Assembly: GCF_013304825.1 (NCBI RefSeq)
Contig: NZ_JAAWUO010000001.1
Span: 264,383-328,382, forward strand
Reading direction: 5' to 3'
From: Blautia schinkii
GTDB lineage: Bacteria; Bacillota; Clostridia; Lachnospirales; Lachnospiraceae
Length of the DNA: 64,000 nt
The position numbers and the translations under genes were made by a program. Shown here piece after piece: positions 8,503-15,877 of this stretch; position 1 is the first letter of the stretch, and each line of letters opens with the position of its first letter. The notes under the pieces are model-generated. The model was given only the letters and a program-made list of their open reading frames with translations. It did no database searches and had not been told where the DNA came from.

Positions 8503-9146
8503 ATCCATACAGTGTGCTGGGAGTTCCCAGAAACGCATCTGATGACGAAATAAAAAAAGCATACCGCAAACTCAGCAGGAAGTATCATCCGGATGCCAAT
8601 ATCAACAATCCGAATAAGGATCAGGCTGAGGAGAAATTCAAGGAAGTACAGCAGGCATACGAACAGATCATGAAAGAACGGGAGTATGGCAGCAGCTCAG
8701 GCAGTGATTATGGCGGATACGGAAATTACGGCGGATTCGGCGGCTATGGAAGCAATGGTAATTCCACGGCCTACCAGGATGAGGAGAGTATGCGCAGACG
8801 TGCAGCCGCCAATTATATACAGAGCGGTCATTATCAGGAAGCTATGAATGTACTGAATTCTCTTGGACAGAAAAATGGTGAGTGGTATTATCTGGCTGCC
8901 ATGGCCAATATGGGACTTGGAAACAATGTGACAGCCCTGGATCAGATCCGGGAAGCAGTCCGCCAGGAACCGAACAACATGCAGTACCGTATACTGCTTC
9001 AGCGTATGGAAGGCGGAGGCGGCTGGTACCAACAGCAGCAGGGGCCTTTTGGAGGTATGCCCACAGCAGGGGATGATATGTGTGATGCCTGTTGCAGGAC
9101 CATGGCCTGTGCCATGTGCTGGCCGGGCGGTATTTTCTGCTGCTGA
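8496..9146 (+). CDS. J-domain protein with TPR-like region and Cys-rich tail
   Basis: Translation most likely starts at the ATG at 8496, giving 216 residues and a canonical J domain at the very N-terminus ([20 protein letters not shown], with HPD near residue 33). A Gly/Tyr/Ser linker follows, then a helical repeat pair ([17 protein letters not shown] and [19 protein letters not shown]) resembling TPRs. The C-terminus is unusual: about seven cysteines in the final 22 residues. It lacks the zinc-finger and substrate domains of DnaJ, so it is a specialised DnaK co-chaperone, probably acting with the DUF5685 partner. The client is unknown. Confidence 0.75.
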   Translation: MLDPYSVLGVPRNASDDEIKKAYRKLSRKYHPDANINNPNKDQAEEKFKEVQQAYEQIMKEREYGSSSGSDYGGYGNYGGFGGYGSNGNSTAYQDEESMRRRAAANYIQSGHYQEAMNVLNSLGQKNGEWYYLAAMANMGLGNNVTALDQIREAVRQEPNNMQYRILLQRMEGGGGWYQQQQGPFGGMPTAGDDMCDACCRTMACAMCWPGGIFCC

Positions 9147-9255
9147 TGCAGCGGATTTAAAAAAGTTTGTAAGACGGATCCTGCAGACCCGTTTTGCGAT
9201 ATAGATTGCAGATGACTGAAACTGCATCTGCAAAGAAAAAGAGGAGGAAATCGTT

Positions 9256-10242
9256 ATGAGCATAAGAATTGGTATTTTAGGTTACGGTAATCTGGGCCGC
9301 GGTGTGGAGTGCGCCATCAAACATAATCCGGATACAGAGCTGGTTGCAGTATTTACCAGACGTGATCCGGAGACTGTAAAGATCCTTACTGAGACAGCTA
9401 AGGTGTACTCTGTAAAGGATGCTGAGAAAATGAAAGATGAGATTGATGTTCTCATCATCTGCGGAGGAAGCGCAACAGATCTTCCTGTTCAGACACCGGA
9501 ATATGTAAAATATTTCAATGTTGTAGACAGCTTTGACACACATAAGAGAATTCCGGAGCATTTTGCGAATGTTGACAAGGCAGCAGAAGAGACAGGACAT
9601 GTAGGAATCATTTCTGTAGGCTGGGATCCGGGAATGTTCTCCCTGAACCGCATGTATGCAAATGCGATCCTTACAAATGGAAATGACTATACATTCTGGG
9701 GCAAGGGTGTAAGCCAGGGACATTCCGATGCAGTTCGCCGTATCAAAGGTGTAAAAGACGCAAAACAGTATACAATTCCTGTAGAGGCTGCTCTTGAGTC
9801 TGTAAGAAACGGAGAGAATCCTGAGCTTACAACACGCCAGAAACATACTAGAGAGTGCTTTGTAGTAGCTGAGGAGGGTGCTGATCTTGCACGTATCGAG
9901 GAAGAGATCAAGACTATGCCGAACTACTTTGATGAGTATGATACAACTGTACATTTCATCTCCCAGGAAGAGCTTGACCGTGATCACAGCGGAATCCCGC
10001 ACGGCGGCTTTGTGATCCGCAGCGGCAAAACCGGCTGGAACAACGAGAACAGCCATGTGATCGAGTACAGCCTGAAACTGGATTCCAATCCGGAGTTCAC
10101 ATCTTCTGTTATCGTTGCCTATGCAAGAGCTGCATATCGCATGAACCAGGAAGGACAGAAGGGCTGCAAAACTGTATTTGATGTTGCACCTGCATACTTA
10201 AGTGCACTTGACGGAGCAGAGCTTCGCAAAAAATTCCTGTAA
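9256..10242 (+). CDS. ddh: meso-Diaminopimelate D-dehydrogenase
   Basis: A 328-residue NADPH-dependent enzyme of the Ddh family (EC 1.4.1.16), which interconverts tetrahydrodipicolinate plus ammonia and meso-DAP in lysine and peptidoglycan synthesis. The Rossmann motif is GILGYGNLGRGVE (6-18). Family segments include VDSFDTHKRIPEHF, SVGWDPGMFSLNR and GKGVSQGHSDAVRRIKGVKDA, the substrate-binding region. Length matches known Ddh (about 320-330). Monocistronic: SD AGGAGG just before the ATG and a strong terminator after it. Confidence 0.93.
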   Translation: MSIRIGILGYGNLGRGVECAIKHNPDTELVAVFTRRDPETVKILTETAKVYSVKDAEKMKDEIDVLIICGGSATDLPVQTPEYVKYFNVVDSFDTHKRIPEHFANVDKAAEETGHVGIISVGWDPGMFSLNRMYANAILTNGNDYTFWGKGVSQGHSDAVRRIKGVKDAKQYTIPVEAALESVRNGENPELTTRQKHTRECFVVAEEGADLARIEEEIKTMPNYFDEYDTTVHFISQEELDRDHSGIPHGGFVIRSGKTGWNNENSHVIEYSLKLDSNPEFTSSVIVAYARAAYRMNQEGQKGCKTVFDVAPAYLSALDGAELRKKFL

Positions 10243-10293
10243 GAGTCTGTAACAGATCTGTTATAAACAGCTGTACGCTGGTTAAATGATCAT

Positions 10294-10336
10294 ATCCCCG
10301 GAATGTCTGTGAATATCAGATGTCCCGGGGATTTTC
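10294..10336 (+). terminator. Rho-independent terminator of ddh
   Basis: ATCCCCGG pairs with CCGGGGAT, followed by TTTT. Confidence 0.8.
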
Positions 10337-10400
10337 TACGTAAAAATATCACAAAATGCTGGTTATAGTTATGTGCAAATGGTGGAAAAAACGGAAATAG

Positions 10401-10429
10401 TTGACGTAGAGTAAAGAATGGTATATAAT
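10401..10429 (+). promoter_or_regulatory. Sigma-A promoter for the cell-wall-binding hydrolase
   Basis: TTGACG (10401-10406), 17-base spacer, TATAAT (10424-10429). A leader of about 95 bases follows. Confidence 0.8.
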
Positions 10430-10531
10430 ATGGACGTAAATTTGTAACAGAATTGTAATGAATTCAGCAGCTAACGATCAGCCGGACTTCAGAAATAGTA
10501 AATATCAATTATCTATCAAAGGAAGGTATGT

Positions 10532-12028
10532 ATGCGAAAATTAAGCAGGAAATGGAAATTTTGGGGACTTTTTTTGATCTTGATGTTTTTTGCAGCTGGG
10601 GCGACTGTACACACAACTGCAACAGATGTACAGGCTGCAACCAAGAAGGGCTTTAAGACAGAAGGCGGAAAGTCTTATTACTACAAGAATGGCAAGAAGG
10701 TTAAGGGATGGCTTACACTGAACGGCAAGAAGTATTACTTCAATGCTTCCACAGGCGTGCAGGTAAAAGGCTGGGCCAAGGACAGAAAGGGTAAACGTTA
10801 CTTCTATAATGCCAACGGTGTCAAAGGATACATGGCAACAGGCTGGCTTACAGACAGTAAGAAGAACACCCGTTACTTCAATACAAGCACAGGATACATG
10901 ACGACCAGATGGGCGACCATTAGCAAGAAGAAGTATTACTTCTACAGTGGCAATGGTGTTGCTGCCAAGAACACATTTCTTACAGATACCAAGAAGGTTA
11001 CCCGGTATTTTACCAGTAAGTGCTTTATGGCAACTGGTTGGGCAACAAACAGTAAGTCCCAGAAACGTTACTTTGATCCGAGTACAGGAGCTATGTACAA
11101 GGGATTTAAGAAGATTGGAAATAATACATATTATTTCTACAGTGGCAGCGGTGTTATGGCAACTGGCTGGGTGGAAAATGCATCCAAGGGATATAAGTAT
11201 TACTTTAATCCATCTACTGGTATCATGGTAACCGGTACTGTGACTATTGACGGTAAGAAATATACATTCAACAGCAGCGGAATTCTGCAGGTGAATAATA
11301 ATCCTAATACGACACCATCCACAGGAACCAGAACTATTAAGAATTTCCTGGCCAATGCGTTGAAGCCGGTTGGACAGACACTTTATGTATGGGGCGGAGG
11401 ACATAATGATTCCGATGCAACCAGAAAGGGCGTAAGCCCTAAATGGAAACAGTGGTACGACAGTAACTCCAGTTCTTATAATTACAAATATTATATGGAT
11501 CTTACAGAAGCTACAGAGCAGAAAGGTCTTGACTGCTCCGGCTATGTAGGATGGTCTGTATATCAGATCATGCAGAATAAATCAGGCGGTGTGAACTATA
11601 CAACAGTTTCAGGAAGCATCGGATCTTTATATTCAGGCAGAGGAATGGGAACAATCGTTTCACAGGCGCAGCTTGCAAGCTCCGGATATAAGCTTTATCC
11701 TGGAGATATTGGATATAATGGCGGACATACATGGATGGTTCTCGGACAGTGTGCAGATAAGAGTGTTGTGATCCTTCACTGCACACCGAATGCGGGGGTT
11801 CAGATTTCCGGAACCCCGACACCGAGCGGAACATATGGTAGCCAGGCTATCGCACTGGCAGAGACTTATATGGCCAAGTATCCTGGAGTTACCAAATATG
11901 ACTATCATGAGTCAAGTGGTAACTATATCCGTAACGGAGCATACTTCAGATGGAACAGAAATACACTTTCTGATCCGGAAGGCTATCTGAATAAGACAGC
12001 GAATCAGATCCTTGCAGATCTGTTCTAA
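10532..12028 (+). CDS. Secreted NlpC/P60-type hydrolase with cell-wall-binding repeats
   Basis: 498 residues. A signal peptide ends near VQAATKK (about 35). Residues 40-250 are roughly ten aromatic/glycine repeats of the choline/glucan-binding type (YYYKNGKKVKGWLTLNGKKY, GYMATGWLTDSKK, GVMATGWVENA), which dock the protein on cell-wall polymers. The C-terminal half is an NlpC/P60-like cysteine peptidase: GLDCSGYVGW carries the nucleophile (about 335), GGHTWMVLG the histidine. An insertion between WGGGHND and DCSG makes it longer than standard P60 domains. Likely cleaves peptidoglycan peptides during growth or division. Own promoter and terminator. Confidence 0.85.
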   Translation: MRKLSRKWKFWGLFLILMFFAAGATVHTTATDVQAATKKGFKTEGGKSYYYKNGKKVKGWLTLNGKKYYFNASTGVQVKGWAKDRKGKRYFYNANGVKGYMATGWLTDSKKNTRYFNTSTGYMTTRWATISKKKYYFYSGNGVAAKNTFLTDTKKVTRYFTSKCFMATGWATNSKSQKRYFDPSTGAMYKGFKKIGNNTYYFYSGSGVMATGWVENASKGYKYYFNPSTGIMVTGTVTIDGKKYTFNSSGILQVNNNPNTTPSTGTRTIKNFLANALKPVGQTLYVWGGGHNDSDATRKGVSPKWKQWYDSNSSSYNYKYYMDLTEATEQKGLDCSGYVGWSVYQIMQNKSGGVNYTTVSGSIGSLYSGRGMGTIVSQAQLASSGYKLYPGDIGYNGGHTWMVLGQCADKSVVILHCTPNAGVQISGTPTPSGTYGSQAIALAETYMAKYPGVTKYDYHESSGNYIRNGAYFRWNRNTLSDPEGYLNKTANQILADLF

Positions 12029-12074
12029 ATTAGAAGAACAGCTGATACAAAAGAAAAAAATATGTAACAAACAG

Positions 12075-12114
12075 AACAGGGGAATCCTTGATGCGTCAGG
12101 TTCCCCTGTTTTTT
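12075..12114 (+). terminator. Rho-independent terminator
   Basis: AACAGGGGAA pairs perfectly with TTCCCCTGTT, followed by TTTT. Confidence 0.87.
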
Positions 12115-12170
12115 AATGTCAAAACCATTAATAAATGTTACAAAGTTTTAAACTAAATAATAGAAAATCC

Positions 12171-12199
12171 TTGCAATCCAAATAACACTGTGTTAATAT
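12171..12199 (+). promoter_or_regulatory. Sigma-A promoter for the PcsB-like hydrolase
   Basis: TTGCAA (12171-12176), 17-base spacer, TAATAT (12194-12199). The leader is about 130 bases long. The rest of the 12029-12339 gap holds the preceding terminator and no gene. Confidence 0.6.
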
Positions 12200-12339
12200 A
12201 TAAAAAGATTGAAACAAGATATTGCAAAAATATTACACGGACTGTTAAAAATGAAATAACAACAGACGTGAGTAAACTTGAAACAGCGGAGAACTTTTGC
12301 CGCTATAGAATCAGAATTAGATTGTGAGGGTGAACAGTC

Positions 12340-13818
12340 ATGAAGAAAAGAATATTATGTCTGACACTGGCGCTCATCATCAGCGGAGCACAGGTAGTCA
12401 GCGTAAGCGCAACAAGAGAAGATGAAGCAGCACTTCAGCAGGAGATGGATGCAACCAATGACCAGCTGAACGCTACATACTCCAGATTGGATGAGCTTTC
12501 CGCTCAGAAATCCCAGATCGAAGGTGAGATTTCTACTCTTGATGCGAATCTTGTAAACGTGATGGTTTCTATTCAGACACTGGAAGGAGATATCTCCAAT
12601 AAAGAAGCCGACATTGCATCTACACAGACTAACCTTGAGAAGGCTAAGAACGCCAAGGCGAAGCAGTACGAGGCAATGAAGAAACGTATTCAGTATCTTT
12701 ATGAGAAGGGTGGCGACGATGCATGGTTTCAGATGATGCTTAATGCAGAGAACCTGTCAGAGCTTCTTACAAGAGCTGAGTACACACAGAAGACATATGA
12801 GCAGGATAGAAAAAGTCTTGAGAAGTATTCCAACACGATTCAGCAGGTAGCCAACCTGGAGACACAGTACACACAGGAGAAAGCAGAGCTTGAGGGAATG
12901 AAGCAGGAATATGAGGCGGAGTCCCAGAACCTGCAGGTACAGCTGGATGAGAAACGTGCCACATCCGCAGATTACGATAATGAGATTGCTTATGCACAGC
13001 AGCAGGCAACTGATTATGCGAACCTTCTTGCAGAGCAGACGGCAGAGCTTCAGAGATTAGAGGCTGAGCGTATTGCTGCTGAGGAAGAGGCGAGACGTCA
13101 GGCTGAAGCTGAGGCTGCAGCGAGAGCACAGGCTGAGGCAGAAGAGGAAGCAAGACGCCAGGCTGAAGCAGAAGAGCAGCAGGCAGAAGAAGATCAGAGT
13201 GAAGATGTTCAGTATGATGAGAATGGCGATGTGATCGAGAATACAGACGAAGACACTGCAGAAGACGATGATGAGTATGTAGAGGGAGACACAGATGACA
13301 GTGAGGACGATGGTGTTCAGTATGACGAGGATGGAAATGTGATCTCTGATAATACAGATGAAGCAGAAGACAACACAGACGCTGATTCTGATAACGGTGA
13401 TTACTCTGAGGCAGATACTTCAGAGGATACATCTTCTTCCGAAAGTGAGAGCTCTTCTTCCTCTTACAGCAGTGGTTCCGGTTCTTCGGTTGTAAATTAT
13501 GCAACACAGTTTGTCGGCAACCCATATGTATGGGGCGGTACAAGCCTTACTAATGGAGCAGACTGCTCTGGTTTTGTGCAGAGTGTATATGCAAACTTTG
13601 GCGTCAGCCTTCCGAGAACATCCTATGAGCAGCAGAATGCAGGTACAGAGGTGTCCTATGCAGATGCACAGCCAGGAGATCTGATCTGTTACGGTGGACA
13701 CGTTGCAATTTACATGGGCAACGGACAGATCGTCCATGCATCCAACTCACAGGACGGAATCAAGGTCAGCAATGATGCTACATACAGAACAATCGTGTCT
13801 GTAAGACGTCTTGTATAA
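12340..13818 (+). CDS. Secreted coiled-coil NlpC/P60 peptidoglycan hydrolase (PcsB-like)
   Basis: 492 residues. Signal peptide (cleavage near SVSA-TRE, about 24), then a long coiled coil (about 25-240) as in PcsB/CwlO proteins whose N-termini are held inactive by FtsEX. It ends in an Ala/Glu/Arg-rich helix with EEEARRQAEAEA repeats. An acidic low-complexity linker holds two copies of VQYDE-(N/D)-G-(D/N)-VI. The C-terminal NlpC/P60 domain (about 380-492) has nucleophile ADCSGF, histidine GGHVAIY and the third polar residue in IVHASN. Probable D,L-endopeptidase for wall turnover. FtsEX control is family inference; ftsEX is not in the window. Confidence 0.88.
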   Translation: MKKRILCLTLALIISGAQVVSVSATREDEAALQQEMDATNDQLNATYSRLDELSAQKSQIEGEISTLDANLVNVMVSIQTLEGDISNKEADIASTQTNLEKAKNAKAKQYEAMKKRIQYLYEKGGDDAWFQMMLNAENLSELLTRAEYTQKTYEQDRKSLEKYSNTIQQVANLETQYTQEKAELEGMKQEYEAESQNLQVQLDEKRATSADYDNEIAYAQQQATDYANLLAEQTAELQRLEAERIAAEEEARRQAEAEAAARAQAEAEEEARRQAEAEEQQAEEDQSEDVQYDENGDVIENTDEDTAEDDDEYVEGDTDDSEDDGVQYDEDGNVISDNTDEAEDNTDADSDNGDYSEADTSEDTSSSESESSSSSYSSGSGSSVVNYATQFVGNPYVWGGTSLTNGADCSGFVQSVYANFGVSLPRTSYEQQNAGTEVSYADAQPGDLICYGGHVAIYMGNGQIVHASNSQDGIKVSNDATYRTIVSVRRLV

Positions 13819-13868
13819 TTTTGTTCAAATGCGGATGCTTTTGTCCGTCTGATAACAATAATATACAG

Positions 13869-13900
13869 CATCCCGGTGGTTTTCTGCCGGGATGTTTTTT
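13869..13900 (+). terminator. Rho-independent terminator
   Basis: CATCCCGG pairs with CCGGGATG around a ten-base loop, followed by TTTTTT. Confidence 0.85.
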
Positions 13901-13933
13901 GATGAAAAGTTTGAAAAAAGTTTTCAAAATATA

Positions 13934-13962
13934 TTGACATATAATTAACATGGTGTTATTAT
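13934..13962 (+). promoter_or_regulatory. Sigma-A promoter of the cobalamin riboswitch transcript
   Basis: TTGACA (13934-13939), 17-base spacer, TATTAT (13957-13962). Transcription would begin about 20 bases before the aptamer. Confidence 0.78.
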
Positions 13963-13987
13963 GATGTCAGTATAATTCCATATTGAA

Positions 13988-14176
13988 CATAGCAAGTGCT
14001 GCGGGAGTCTGACAGTTATCTGATAATTATCGGAATCTCACAGAAAAGGGAATCAGGTGAGAAACCTGAGCGATCCGGTCACTGTAACGGAGGAGCGAAT
14101 CTCATAATCCATTGTACATATGTATGAGAAGGAGAGACAAGCCATGATCCCGGAGCCAGGAAACCTGCTTGTTATG
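13988..14176 (+). promoter_or_regulatory. Cobalamin riboswitch aptamer
   Basis: Conserved core GGGAATCAGGTG (14048-14059) followed by CGGTCACTGTAA, then the B12 box AGCCAGGAAACCTGC at 14154-14168. The ends close as a 9-bp P1 stem: CATAGCAAG (13988-13996) with CTTGTTATG (14168-14176, one G-U). Element order matches the adenosylcobalamin class as I know it. A terminator 64 bases downstream is the likely expression platform, giving repression when cobalamin is plentiful. Confidence 0.88.
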
Positions 14177-14239
14177 GCGAGGTTAAACTTCCGTGTAAAG
14201 TGTAACAACCATTTCAGGGACTCCGCACCCCTGGGACGT

Positions 14240-14272
14240 TGTCTACTTTTTTACGAGAGTAGGCATTTTTTT
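14240..14272 (+). terminator. Intrinsic terminator, probable riboswitch expression platform
   Basis: TGTCTACT pairs with AGTAGGCA (two G-U pairs), followed by seven T. It lies between the aptamer and the gene, as in transcription-terminating riboswitches. Confidence 0.7.
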
Positions 14273-14381
14273 ATGGAATGCGCCTGTTCATATGAATTAT
14301 ACATGATTAAATGGCAGGCGATACTACTCCGGATACATTCGTTCCCTCCGCGCACTCATGAACGGATTATATTTCTACCCC

Positions 14382-14407
14382 GGGGTGGCATCGCTACCTC
14401 TTTTTTT
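14382..14407 (+). terminator. Second leader terminator with T-box-like sequence
   Basis: GGGGTGGC pairs with GCTACCTC (two G-U) around the 3-base loop ATC, then seven T. The GGGTGGCATCGC stretch resembles the T-box antiterminator consensus, but no specifier stem is evident between 14273 and 14381. That stretch does hold an 8-bp ATTCGTTC/GAACGGAT hairpin. Confidence 0.55.
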
Positions 14408-14452
14408 ATGGGAAAAATCATGAGTGTACAACCTTGGGAGGAGGTAACGATC

Positions 14453-14767
14453 ATGGCAAAACCATATTGGGAGGGGAAGGAGTTTTCCTATTTCAGTCAT
14501 AAGAACTGTGAATATTTTCCATGCCATACAGGAGCAGATCCGGATAATTTCAACTGTCTGTTCTGCTATTGTCCTTTATATGCACTGGGAGATAAATGCG
14601 GTGGTAATTTCCGTTTCCTGGACAGCGGTATTAAGGACTGTTCCAGATGTAAGGTTCCGCATAAGAAAGAGAATTTCGGGTATATCACAGGCAAGTACAA
14701 GGAACTTGCGGAACTTGTTCGTAAACAGCGGGAAAATTCCACGGAAAATGTGAAGAAACCGTATTAA
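14453..14767 (+). CDS. Small cysteine-rich protein (PF04071-type), B12-regulated
   Basis: The ATG at 14453 is preceded by GGAGGAGG; longer in-frame starts would lie inside the riboswitch and are rejected. 104 residues. A compact cysteine/histidine domain shows FSHKNCEYFPCH, NCLFCYCPLY, KCGGNF and DCSRCKVPH: about nine cysteines, suggesting a metal or Fe-S centre. This matches the cysteine-rich small domain family often found beside or fused to cobalamin-synthesis genes. Its function is unproven; control by a cobalamin riboswitch supports a role in corrin metabolism or cobalt handling. It is alone in its transcript. Confidence 0.8.
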   Translation: MAKPYWEGKEFSYFSHKNCEYFPCHTGADPDNFNCLFCYCPLYALGDKCGGNFRFLDSGIKDCSRCKVPHKKENFGYITGKYKELAELVRKQRENSTENVKKPY

Positions 14768-14807
14768 GAAAACAGATATAGAAATAAATACATTAGATAA
14801 AATAAAA

Positions 14808-14849
14808 GCCAGCTCTGACACAGGATAAAAATGTCAGAGCTGGCTTTTT
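14808..14849. terminator. Bidirectional terminator between convergent genes
   Basis: Perfect 13-bp stem, GCCAGCTCTGACA with TGTCAGAGCTGGC, with T5 on the right and an A-rich flank on the left, so it serves both strands. Confidence 0.9.
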
Positions 14850-14855
14850 GCAGAA

Positions 14856-15578
14856 TTAAATCGGTTTTCTTGTCTGCAGAAATACTTTCAGCTTCGGAAT
14901 CTGGTTGTTTAATATCAGACTCTCCGGAAACATGGCCTGATGGACAAAATCAGCGGCATATGTAAAGTCGCCGATATGTTCCGGTCCGTGGCTGTCGCTG
15001 GAAAGAAGCAGTGGTAGGCGGTATTTGCGACAGTAATGAAGGATCTCGAAACAGTTCTCCCTGGTATCACCACGATAGCCATATGGTGCAAGAGAAGCCT
15101 CGTTGATCTCAAAGATCGTGCCGGTTTCCTTAGCAGCCCTGGCAAGCACATCATAATTAACCGGGTAATGAGTGTTATCACTATGTCCGAGGATCTTCAC
15201 ACAGGGGTTTTTCATTACATTGATAAAAGCTTCTGTGTTTTCGGCTCTGGTGCCACAACGGTAATTCCAGGAATGCATGCTGGCAATGGCATAATCAAGC
15301 TTACATAATAATTCCTGATCCAGGTCTACGCTGCCGTTTCTGTCGAGGATATTCAGTTCGATTCCGTAGAGAAGCTCTACTCCGAAATGCTTTTTGGGAG
15401 AGTAGGTAAGGCTGCGGAAATAAGAAGAAGTTCCGGCTGCCAGAGTGCCGGGTCCATGATCTGTGATCCCCAGGAGACGAAGACCTTTCGCAGCAGCAGC
15501 ACGGGCCATATTGGTGATCGTACATTCAGTGCCATGGCCGCTGGCAATGGAATGCGTGTGCATATCGGAAAGATACAT
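14856..15578 (-). CDS. PHP-domain metal-dependent phosphoesterase
   Basis: 240 residues of the PHP (polymerase and histidinol phosphatase) superfamily, YcdX-like. Metal motifs in order: DMHTHS (5-10), ITDHG (about 39), the GIELN glutamate, SMHSW, LGHSDNTHY and the C-terminal SSDSHGPEHIG. A trinuclear-metal phosphatase is expected; substrate (histidinol phosphate, ADP-ribose or other) cannot be told. It is convergent with the cysteine-rich gene and shares its terminator. Its upstream region is shared with the divergent dehydratase promoter, but there is no functional hint of a link. Confidence 0.82.
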   Translation of the reverse strand: MYLSDMHTHSIASGHGTECTITNMARAAAAKGLRLLGITDHGPGTLAAGTSSYFRSLTYSPKKHFGVELLYGIELNILDRNGSVDLDQELLCKLDYAIASMHSWNYRCGTRAENTEAFINVMKNPCVKILGHSDNTHYPVNYDVLARAAKETGTIFEINEASLAPYGYRGDTRENCFEILHYCRKYRLPLLLSSDSHGPEHIGDFTYAADFVHQAMFPESLILNNQIPKLKVFLQTRKPI

Positions 15579-15776
15579 AAAATCAACACCTCTTTTACAG
15601 TTAAAATAACGAGTTTTTTACTGAGAATAAAAGAACTTCCTATATAAAAACAAGTATGGCAGAGCGGAAAACCAAAGTCAATATATAAAATATCAAATTT
15701 ACACAAAACAAACAAAACAGACATAATCAGATTGATAAAAACCACAGAAACAGCAATAAATGAGTGTTGGATTTCG

Positions 15777-15805
15777 TTGACACTGAATTGCAGGTGAGGT
15801 ATAAT
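15777..15805 (+). promoter_or_regulatory. Promoter of the diol dehydratase operon
   Basis: TTGACA (15777-15782), 17-base spacer, TATAAT (15800-15805). A/C-rich sequence upstream (15700-15765, with ACAAAACAAACAAAACAG) resembles the repeats before the second promoter of this locus and may bind the regulator. No gene lies in 15579-15877. Confidence 0.82.
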
Positions 15806-15877
15806 AAAATTACATGAGCACATAGCCGGAAGTGTGGAAAAATCACCAGAAACAACCGGTTGTGAGAAAGGAGAATC

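Noticed and set aside
14273..14410. Classical T-box riboswitch
   Set aside because: The GGGTGG core is suggestive, but there is no room for or sign of a specifier stem, and the gene is not an aminoacyl-tRNA or amino-acid gene. Kept only as a finding.
14120..14452. In-frame upstream extension of the cysteine-rich gene
   Set aside because: It runs through the cobalamin aptamer and both terminators and lacks a ribosome site; the ATG at 14453 has GGAGGAGG just upstream.
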